A stretch of DNA of 42,140 bases from positions 1-42,140 of the forward strand of contig NZ_JRPQ01000001.1 of NCBI RefSeq assembly GCF_000762405.1, read 5' to 3'. A program made the position numbers and the translations under genes. This DNA is from Hoylesella timonensis S9-PR14. GTDB lineage: Bacteria > Bacteroidota > Bacteroidia > Bacteroidales > Bacteroidaceae. The first letter of the stretch is position 1. Each line of letters begins with the position of its first letter. Below are positions 32,372 through 39,354 of this stretch, piece by piece. Under the pieces are notes generated by a model. The model did no database searches. It saw only the letters and a program-made list of their open reading frames with translations, and was not told where the DNA came from.

Positions 32372-34927
32372 ATGAATTATTTACGCCAGACTTTATATAT
32401 TGCTGTTTTAGCTCTAATTTCTCCATTGTGTATGTCTGCACAAACACTACCGTTTCAACAGAAAACACTCTCTCCACGTGAGCGAGTGAATGACTTGGTA
32501 GGGCGAATGACATTGAACGAAAAAATATATATGTTGCAGAGCGACTTCTTTTATCGAGGATGCGAACGTTTGGGAATTCCATGTCTGGAAACAGCTGATG
32601 GTCCTTTGGGAGTTGCCTCATGGGGACTCAAAGGCCGAGCTACGGCATTCCCCAGTCAGCTTTCCTTGGCAGCTTCGTGGAACAGGGATCTTGCTTATCG
32701 CATTGGTGCCATTTATGCAAAAGAATGGAAAGCACGTGGCATTCAAGTCTTTTATGGACCTGGGGTAAATATCTACCGTTCATCCAAAGATTCTCGAAAC
32801 TTTGAGTACATGGGTGAGGACCCTTATCTTGCTTCAGAAATGGCAGTTCCTTTCATACAGGGGATTCAGCAAAATGGAATATTGGCAACAGTAAAGCATT
32901 TTGTGGCGAACGACCAAGAGTTCGATAGGTATCACGTCAGTAGTGAAGTCTCCGAAAGGGCTTTGCAAGAAATCTACTATCCTCCGTTCAAGGCCGCTAT
33001 ACAGCGTGCTGGAGTAGGGGCTATCATGATGGGGTATAATTTGGTCAATGGAGTATATTGCGCCCAAAACAAACAGCTTATGTCCGACGTGTTGCGACGT
33101 AAATGGGGATTTCAGGGAACTATGATGTCGGATTGGGGTGCCACTCATAGCACATTGGAATCTGTTCGGGCTGGATTGGACATGGAACTGGGAACGTTCG
33201 ATTACCTCAACCAACGACAACTGCTTCCGTTAATAAAGTCTGGTGCGATAAAGACGAGTGAAATAGATTCTATGGTTACCCACATTCTACTGCCTTGCTT
33301 CAGATTGGGTTTGTTTGACAAGTCAGTGAGTAGAGATGTTTCCGTGCCTACCTATAATGAGGAGGCTAACCAAACTGCTTACGAAGAGGCATGTGAGGGT
33401 ATTATCTTGCTCAAGAACAACGATGGAATCTTGCCACTCAAGTCACCAAGTTCTATTGCTGTGATTGGACCTAATGCCAACCCTAATGTCGTGTCAGACA
33501 ATTGTTATGATGTGAAAGGTTGCTCATATGGTGGTGGTGGGAGTTCAAAGGTTAACCCTTGGTATGTGGTGACTGATTTGGAAGGTATCAAAAAAGCTTT
33601 TCCACAAGCACAGGTGTCATATCATGAAGGAGTATCCAACGCATACAAACGTAGATTGTTTAGCAATAGCGTGTTTACAACATCTCAAGGAAAGCGTGGC
33701 TTGCAGGCGTGCTATGTGTCGTTGGTTGATTCAGGTAAAGTATCGACTGGTACCCATTCTATAAACCAAATAGACAAACAGATTGACTTCAGGTGGGAGG
33801 AAGGTGCCTCAGCGGTAAGGTCTTTAGGTGCTGCCTATCAGGTAGAGTGGAAAGGAGTCATCGCATCAGAACGCAACGATTCTATTCTTATTTTTGTTGA
33901 TGCACAAGGAGGTTATAGGTTGGATGTTGATGGCAGCACTGTCATAGACAAGAGGCATAGTCAGACGTTTGCCAACCAATGGGTAAAGATTCCTTCGCAA
34001 AAAGGACGAAAGCATACAGTGTGCCTCACTTATTGGAATCGCAACTGTCACCCAGCCGAGATAAGGATGGGGTGGGATTATGCGCATGCAGTTGACTATT
34101 CTGAAGCCTTGGACTTGGCACGGAAGGCAGATTGTGTGGTCTTCTGTGGTGGACTGGATGCCAGCTTGGAGTTTGAAGGGACTGATAGGTCTTTTGAATT
34201 GCCGTATGGACAGGATGCACTTATTCAGGCTCTCATCAAAGCCAACCCTCGTACCATTGTGGCAATGCATGGTGGAGGTGCCATGGATATGTCTGCATGG
34301 ATAGACAAGGTGCCTGCACTTTTGCACATGCTATATCCTGGACAAGAGGGAGGTACAGCTTTGGGACAGATTCTTAGCGGTAAGGTGAACCCCTCTGCTA
34401 AGTTGCCGTTTACCATGGAGCGTAAATGGGAGGATTCTCCTGCCTGTGGCAATTACGATGAAACGCGAATGTTGCGTAAGGTGTTTTATCGAGAAGGTAT
34501 TTATGTAGGATACCGCGGATATGAGCGCAAGGGCATCAAACCTTTGTTTGCCTTTGGACACGGATTGTCTTACACGACGTTTGCTTACGACAATCTGAGC
34601 TTAGTTGTTACAGACAAGAAAAAAGGAATGGTAAAGGTTGCTTTTGATATTACCAATACGGGAAGACAAGACGGAGCTGAAGTGGTACAATTGTATGTGC
34701 ACGACCCCGTTGCTATGGTTGACAGACCTTACAAGGAGCTAAAGAATTTTGCCAAGGTCTTTCTGAAGGCTGGTGAGACCAGACATGTGGAAATGCTTTT
34801 GCGAGATGACGCATTTAAGTATTACCATCCCAAGCGTCATGCATGGGTGTTGGAACACGGAAAATTTGATATTTTAGTTGGGGCTTCCTCGGCAGATGTG
34901 AGGCTTAGGGGGTCAATCAAGCTTTAG
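32372..34927 (+). CDS. GH3 beta-glycosidase with a PA14-like insert
   Basis: Exported 851-residue glycoside hydrolase family 3 enzyme (beta-glucosidase, or possibly beta-N-acetylglucosaminidase or xylosidase activity). Signal peptide at about 1-23. The N-terminal barrel has TADGPLGV, KHFVANDQEFDR and the nucleophile in MMSDWGATH (Asp254). The second domain carries the predicted acid/base Glu in LEFEGTDRSFELP. Between them (about residues 430-560) is an insert like PA14, with ILIFVDAQGGYRLDVDGSTV; PA14 domains shape substrate choice in GH3 enzymes. A fibronectin-III-like domain ends the protein (VVQLYVHDPVAMVDRPYKEL). It is the last gene of the locus, 80 bases after GH89. Confidence 0.93.
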   Translation: MNYLRQTLYIAVLALISPLCMSAQTLPFQQKTLSPRERVNDLVGRMTLNEKIYMLQSDFFYRGCERLGIPCLETADGPLGVASWGLKGRATAFPSQLSLAASWNRDLAYRIGAIYAKEWKARGIQVFYGPGVNIYRSSKDSRNFEYMGEDPYLASEMAVPFIQGIQQNGILATVKHFVANDQEFDRYHVSSEVSERALQEIYYPPFKAAIQRAGVGAIMMGYNLVNGVYCAQNKQLMSDVLRRKWGFQGTMMSDWGATHSTLESVRAGLDMELGTFDYLNQRQLLPLIKSGAIKTSEIDSMVTHILLPCFRLGLFDKSVSRDVSVPTYNEEANQTAYEEACEGIILLKNNDGILPLKSPSSIAVIGPNANPNVVSDNCYDVKGCSYGGGGSSKVNPWYVVTDLEGIKKAFPQAQVSYHEGVSNAYKRRLFSNSVFTTSQGKRGLQACYVSLVDSGKVSTGTHSINQIDKQIDFRWEEGASAVRSLGAAYQVEWKGVIASERNDSILIFVDAQGGYRLDVDGSTVIDKRHSQTFANQWVKIPSQKGRKHTVCLTYWNRNCHPAEIRMGWDYAHAVDYSEALDLARKADCVVFCGGLDASLEFEGTDRSFELPYGQDALIQALIKANPRTIVAMHGGGAMDMSAWIDKVPALLHMLYPGQEGGTALGQILSGKVNPSAKLPFTMERKWEDSPACGNYDETRMLRKVFYREGIYVGYRGYERKGIKPLFAFGHGLSYTTFAYDNLSLVVTDKKKGMVKVAFDITNTGRQDGAEVVQLYVHDPVAMVDRPYKELKNFAKVFLKAGETRHVEMLLRDDAFKYYHPKRHAWVLEHGKFDILVGASSADVRLRGSIKL

Positions 34928-34996
34928 ACAATTTTATGGCAGCCTGATGGCAGGATTGCCTGTAGGTATCTTTAAGGGGATTGTTGTAGGGCTTGC

Positions 34997-35620
34997 TTAC
35001 GATGTGGCAAGCCAATAGGTAATGAGGGCGGACAGCAGCGGATTGTGCAGCTGTTTGCCCTTTTCGCGTAATGTAGTCATGGCTCTATACACAATTTTTC
35101 GTACGGAATCGGGATGCATGTTCATCAGTAGGGCAATATCATGATAGTCCATGCCGTGCATGTAGCGCAGGTAAATGGCTTCGCGCTGCCGGTCGGTAAG
35201 TCCTTCTAATAGCTTGGCAACCGTTTTTGACACGTCTTGGCGTTGCTCCTCGCTTATCAATGTGTCCGTAACGCTTACCTCTGTGGAAAAGTGTATTTGG
35301 GTAGTCTCCATGTCGCTTATGTGTGCTTTCTGCTTATAGGTGTTCAGTAAAGTGTTCCTAAACGACTTGAATAAGTAAGCTGTAATGTTGGTAACGTCTT
35401 TCAGTCGTTTGCGGTGTGAGTAAAGAGTACAAAATACATCGTGAACGCCATCCTCACAACTAACAGTTTCAAAACCAAGACCTCGCCCATATGCCATTAG
35501 TTCTTTCACAAAAAGGCGGTACAGCGAGGAGAATGATTCTGCACGATTCTCCTCGCTGTCACTATTCACAAATAGACGCCAATAGTGTTCACGTTGAAAG
35601 TTTTTACCGTCTTTGTGCAT
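34997..35620 (-). CDS. ECF-type RNA polymerase sigma factor
   Basis: Extracytoplasmic-function sigma factor of 207 residues from the ATG at 35620 (MHKDGKNFQREHYW); a GTG four codons upstream is less likely. Region 2 is visible as SLYRLFVKELMAYGRGLG...EDGVHDVFCTLY and TAYLFKSFRNTLLNTYK. Region 4 shows LEGLTDRQREAIYLRYMHGM and the DIALLMNMHPDSVRKIVYRA helix-turn-helix. In FecR-regulated polysaccharide loci the sigma gene normally sits directly upstream of fecR; here it lies at the other end of the locus, convergent to the GH3 gene with a 69-base gap. It is the natural partner for the FecR at 22535, but that is an inference. Confidence 0.9.
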   Translation of the reverse strand: MHKDGKNFQREHYWRLFVNSDSEENRAESFSSLYRLFVKELMAYGRGLGFETVSCEDGVHDVFCTLYSHRKRLKDVTNITAYLFKSFRNTLLNTYKQKAHISDMETTQIHFSTEVSVTDTLISEEQRQDVSKTVAKLLEGLTDRQREAIYLRYMHGMDYHDIALLMNMHPDSVRKIVYRAMTTLREKGKQLHNPLLSALITYWLATS

Positions 35621-35710
35621 GATAAGAAACACCTGCCATTGACAAGAATTCGGTAGGTTGTAGCAGGTATGTTTTGAGGAATGCTGCTCGCTTCCCGTAA
35701 TTCTTATGCC

Positions 35711-36427
35711 TTAGTCTCTCTTTCCAAAAATCCTCAGCAAATACAAGAACAGGTTGATAAAATCAAGGTACAATGACAGTGCACCCATGAGTGCAATCTT
35801 CTGTGCGCCTTCGCCCATGTCTGTTTGTAGGGCAAGCATTTGCTTAATCTTCTGAGTGTCATAGGCGGTCAGTCCTACGAATATCAAAACACCGATGTAA
35901 CTTACAATCAAGTCAAAGCCACTACTCTTCACGAAGAAGATATTTACCACGCTGGCAATGATAAGCCCAATCAGTGCCATGAGCAATAACTTTCCTAATG
36001 AGGTAAGGTCACGCTTGGTAAAATATCCATAGGCTGCCATGACTCCAAAAGTTCCTGCCGTGATGAAGAACACGCTGGCTATCGATGTAAGGGTGTACGC
36101 CATAAAAATAAGTGACAAGGTGGCACCATTGAGTACCGAATAAAGCACAAACAACAGGGTCGCTGTCGTCAGCGAGAGTCGGTTGATGGCTGCGGATACC
36201 GTTAGCACCAATGCCAGTTCGGCAATAATCAGTCCCCACAAAATTGCAGGCTTCTGTACCAGCCACATCATGATATTGGGCGATGATGCCACTCCGTATG
36301 CCGTTATGCCAGTGATGACCAAAGCCAATGTCATCCATACATATACTTTGCGCATCAAGGCAGGGAATGCCAATGACAACGAACCTTCCTTTTCTCTAAT
36401 TAGTTTTTCTAACTCTTTTATTTCCAT
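35711..36427 (-). CDS. Bax inhibitor-1/YccA-family membrane protein
   Basis: Multi-pass inner-membrane protein of 238 residues with about seven hydrophobic helices starting at VYVWMTLALVITGITAYGV. It ends with the family-type SLYLDFINLFLYLLRIFG segment, and the conserved GLTAYDTQKIK block contains one of the Asp residues of the pH-sensing/calcium-leak site in BI-1 homologues. In bacteria the physiological role is uncertain (calcium leak, membrane quality control with FtsH in the case of YccA). It is a stand-alone gene behind a promoter at 36453-36484, divergent from the acetyltransferase. Confidence 0.9.
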   Translation of the reverse strand: MEIKELEKLIREKEGSLSLAFPALMRKVYVWMTLALVITGITAYGVASSPNIMMWLVQKPAILWGLIIAELALVLTVSAAINRLSLTTATLLFVLYSVLNGATLSLIFMAYTLTSIASVFFITAGTFGVMAAYGYFTKRDLTSLGKLLLMALIGLIIASVVNIFFVKSSGFDLIVSYIGVLIFVGLTAYDTQKIKQMLALQTDMGEGAQKIALMGALSLYLDFINLFLYLLRIFGKRD

Positions 36428-36452
36428 AAATAATTTACTTCTTATTTTTTTG

Positions 36453-36484
36453 CTAAGATAAATGATTTATAACAAACATGCAAA
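36453..36484 (-). promoter_or_regulatory. Promoter of the BI-1 family gene
   Basis: On the minus strand TTTG (36484-36481), 20 bases, TATCTTAG (36460-36453), one mismatch from TAnnTTTG. The start site is predicted about 20 bases before the ATG. Confidence 0.45.
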
Positions 36485-36554
36485 CGCCATGCCATTTTTC
36501 CATTAAAAACTACAATAATTAACAATCTTAGCCCTCGTTGTCCACAATAATTCT

Positions 36555-36562
36555 TATATTTG
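36555..36562 (+). promoter_or_regulatory. -7 box upstream of the acetyltransferase gene
   Basis: TATATTTG fits TAnnTTTG, 123 bases before the start codon. No TTTG is seen at 19-21 bases upstream. If used, it gives a leader of about 115 bases. Confidence 0.4.
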
Positions 36563-36685
36563 TAGGCATCATAGATACCTTACAAAAATGATGAGGTCAA
36601 AGCAACGGGCACGATGAACACTGTTAGTGCGAATTACTGGTGGACTGTTGCTTGCATTTAGACAAACCGCTCAATTCTTGATGAG

Positions 36686-37240
36686 ATGAAGACAGAATTC
36701 CAAAAGATGCGCACAGAGGAGTTATATTCCTTTGCTGACCCAGAAATTGCTGCCAGTCTTGCGCATGCCAAAGAACTGTGTCGCCAATTGCAAACCATGA
36801 CGATGGATGATGAGCATTATCGTGAAATCATAGAGGAACTTGTTCCTGGCATTCCTTCGTCTTCTGCCATCTGTCCTCCCTTTCATTGCGACCACGGGCA
36901 TGGCATTGTGATGGGTGAGCATACGTTTCTTAATTATAACTGTACTATCTTGGACGGAGCTTATGTGCGCATTGGGCATCATGTCCTTATAGGTCCCAAT
37001 TGTCAGCTGTACACTCCGCAACATCCGATGAACTATTTGGAGCGTCGTTTGCCCCAAGAGGTTTCTCACCCCATCAGTATTGGCGATGATACATGGTTGG
37101 GCGGGGACGTCATTGTGTGTCCGGGTGTCCATATTGGTAGGCGATGTATCATCGGGGCTGGTTCGGTGGTAGTACATGATATACCCGATGACTGTTTGGC
37201 AGTGGGCAATCCTGCAGTTATAAAGAAGCGTCTGCGATAA
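36686..37240 (+). CDS. Maltose/galactoside O-acetyltransferase-like protein
   Basis: Cytosolic CoA-dependent acetyltransferase of the left-handed beta-helix (hexapeptide) family, 184 residues. An N-terminal helical region (about 1-55) of the MAT/NodL type is followed by the hexapeptide repeats. The catalytic-type His is in YTPQHPMNYLERR, and the characteristic end block GDDTWLGGDVIVCPGVHIGR...IIGAGSVVVHDIPDD...VGNPA closes the protein. The sugar or other acceptor cannot be told. A two-codon ATG-AGA-TGA frame overlaps its start codon. It is convergent with the TetR gene. Confidence 0.9.
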   Translation: MKTEFQKMRTEELYSFADPEIAASLAHAKELCRQLQTMTMDDEHYREIIEELVPGIPSSSAICPPFHCDHGHGIVMGEHTFLNYNCTILDGAYVRIGHHVLIGPNCQLYTPQHPMNYLERRLPQEVSHPISIGDDTWLGGDVIVCPGVHIGRRCIIGAGSVVVHDIPDDCLAVGNPAVIKKRLR

Positions 37241-37326
37241 AACTTCTCCGCTCGGATCTTTTACGATTTACACTTGCGTCTTTTTTTTTATTCCTCAAGA
37301 GTGACAGATATTGGAACCTTTGCTGT

Positions 37327-37971
37327 TTAGTCTTCGGTTTCTAAGTCCAATGTGTCCTGAATGTTCATCATGTATTTCCAGCCACCCACGTCAAATTTAA
37401 CGTAATCGAGGATAAGGCTTTCTTGTTCTTTGGGTGTCAGATTGTCGTGCATTACAATTTCTTTGATTACTTCTTTCCATAAATTGCAAAGCACACGGAG
37501 AAAATGAGGTGATATTTGGTCGTTAATGTACGGATATTGCTGCTTCATTCGTTTGATGTAGTTCATTCCGTCAAAACTTTGTTGTTCTATCATCTTGTCA
37601 ATGGCATGATGAAGTGAGGTGTTGGCAGCCTCGTTCAGCAAAAGTTTTAATTCATTACGATAGGGAACAACTAACGATGTGACCAATTCTTTCATGCTTT
37701 CCAAGTATGAGTCGTATCTGAAAGTGTCTAATGTGGCGTATGACGACTGGTTGGCATTTTGCCGATAGGCTTCAAAGGCTTTTAACAAGGGGTGTATGAC
37801 ACACCTGAACAAATGGTCTTTGTTTTTGAAATAATGATATATGTTGCCAACCGCAATGCCCGAAAGTGATGCAATGCGTTGCATAGATGTGTTTTTCACT
37901 CCATTCGCAATAAACTCTTGTCGGGCAACAGCGATGATTCGTTCTTTGATTTCGTCTTTTTGTGTCTGCAT
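37327..37971 (-). CDS. TetR-family transcriptional regulator
   Basis: A 214-residue one-component repressor. The N-terminal helix-turn-helix is FIANGVKNTSMQRIASLSGI followed by AVGNIYHYFKNKDHLF (about residues 19-55), a clear TetR signature. The C-terminal all-helical ligand domain is not recognisable by family. It lies 93 bases downstream of the DUF4374 lipoprotein gene on the same strand, separated by a large hairpin, so it may be transcribed partly by read-through from the siderophore-type operon and may regulate it. The ligand is unknown. Confidence 0.92.
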   Translation of the reverse strand: MQTQKDEIKERIIAVARQEFIANGVKNTSMQRIASLSGIAVGNIYHYFKNKDHLFRCVIHPLLKAFEAYRQNANQSSYATLDTFRYDSYLESMKELVTSLVVPYRNELKLLLNEAANTSLHHAIDKMIEQQSFDGMNYIKRMKQQYPYINDQISPHFLRVLCNLWKEVIKEIVMHDNLTPKEQESLILDYVKFDVGGWKYMMNIQDTLDLETED

Positions 37972-38000
37972 GTTGAGCGTATTTTATACTGCGAAAAAGT

Positions 38001-38050
38001 TTGAGTCTGTTCTTTTGGAATTCTGAAGCAGAAGTGACGAACAGACTCAA
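38001..38050 (-). terminator. Long stem-loop between the DUF4374 gene and tetR
   Basis: TTGAGTCTGTTC (38001-38012) and GAACAGACTCAA (38039-38050) are perfect 12-bp complements. The 26-base interior has its own TTCTG/CAGAA mini-hairpin. On the minus strand the right arm is followed by ACTTTTT. It starts 14 bases after the DUF4374 stop. Terminator is the best reading; an operator for the adjacent TetR protein is the alternative. Confidence 0.6.
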
Positions 38051-38064
38051 TCTTCTATTTCTCT

Positions 38065-39306
38065 TTATTTAGCAAAACTGTAAAAGAAGCTCGGATTACC
38101 CATTACTTCCAATACAGGTCCTTTTACTTCCTTTGTTTCTGGATTGTAGGTGTAAAAGCCATTTGCCTTTTTGTTGGCACTCCCAAATACAATTAAATTT
38201 TTGTGTTTACCAATGGCTGTTCCTTGAGGGTTGCCAACCTCCATGCCCTCTATCTTGGTAATACTTTTTTTGTATAAATCTATCTCCACGGGTACGTTGG
38301 TCATTGATAGATACGGATTGCTCATGGCGTTAGGATCTAAGCCATAAGCGTTTAGATAAGCGTATAGTTTGCCTTTACCTTCGTAGAACATGGTTGCAGC
38401 AAATTCACCCTTCTTGACCGATAAGCCTTTTACTTCTGTTTGGTCGAACCGAATGCAGTATGTGGGGTCTATCTCTTCGCTTCCGTTCTTAATGCGGGCA
38501 ATGCCTCCAGGAAGTTGAGGCATAAAGCCAAATGACCCAATGCAGTTGAAGTATATGTCTTTGTTCTCATCCATGAAGATAGAATTGGCGTCTACGGGGC
38601 GTGTTGCAAAACTCATGCCTAAAGATGTGTTGGTAATGTGCTTTTTTACTTGGTCTGTCTTTGTGTCAATCATGGCAAGCTCTATGGTGTTGGAGGTTGG
38701 CATCCACTGTGCATTAAACTGATTAAGCCCAACAAACAGCATGCCGTCTCGGATAATCATGGCAGCTGGGGCTACCTTGGTGTCTTTGTGTGCTAAAGAG
38801 TTAAGGTCTATCTCTGTCAGTTTTTTCATGGTTTGCGGATTAAATACCATGATTTTCCCCAAACCTTGAAAACTAACGTAAGCCTTTTCTTCATTCAGTT
38901 CTACTACATTGCTGGCAGCAGCTCCTGCAGGGATGGACAGTGTGCCTTTTTGTACAAAGTTGCCTTGCGCATCAATGTTGTATCGGGTAATCTCTGCCTT
39001 GGAGTTCCCCATATAATCGGGGAAGGAATATAGATTACCACTTGGTGTGATGATAGGTGTTGAACCAAATCCTGTGGGTGTGGCGTTTTTGTTATTGTAC
39101 TTTCCGGGTGTCATGTCGGCAAGTGCTTGCATGTACACGCTGCCGTTGTTGCCTTCGGGGTTGGTAACTCCTGTTGCAAAAACAATGCCTTGGAAAGCAT
39201 TGGCACCAGTATTTTTCTTTGATTGGGACGTAGCGTTGTCGTCGCTACCACACGATGCAGCCAGTACGGTAAGAGCAATGGCTGACAATAACATCTTGAT
39301 TTTCAT
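38065..39306 (-). CDS. DUF4374 (XusB-like) surface lipoprotein
   Basis: A 413-residue lipoprotein with signal and lipobox LTVLAASCGSDD. The body is a repeated beta-propeller-like pattern (GNLYSFPDYMGNSKAEITRY, KIMVFNPQTMKKLTEIDL, AMIDTKTDQVKKHITN) typical of DUF4374 proteins. As I recall, the DUF4374 protein XusB of Bacteroides thetaiotaomicron is the siderophore-binding partner of the TonB receptor XusA; here the gene lies 48 bases after a TonB-dependent receptor gene in the same direction, the same arrangement. The PepSY membrane partner (XusC) is not found. Siderophore capture is therefore an inference from family and context. Confidence 0.82.
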   Translation of the reverse strand: MKIKMLLSAIALTVLAASCGSDDNATSQSKKNTGANAFQGIVFATGVTNPEGNNGSVYMQALADMTPGKYNNKNATPTGFGSTPIITPSGNLYSFPDYMGNSKAEITRYNIDAQGNFVQKGTLSIPAGAAASNVVELNEEKAYVSFQGLGKIMVFNPQTMKKLTEIDLNSLAHKDTKVAPAAMIIRDGMLFVGLNQFNAQWMPTSNTIELAMIDTKTDQVKKHITNTSLGMSFATRPVDANSIFMDENKDIYFNCIGSFGFMPQLPGGIARIKNGSEEIDPTYCIRFDQTEVKGLSVKKGEFAATMFYEGKGKLYAYLNAYGLDPNAMSNPYLSMTNVPVEIDLYKKSITKIEGMEVGNPQGTAIGKHKNLIVFGSANKKANGFYTYNPETKEVKGPVLEVMGNPSFFYSFAK

Positions 39307-39354
39307 ACGTTTTTTTGTTTTAATGATATAATTAATGAATTGATACTATAAATA

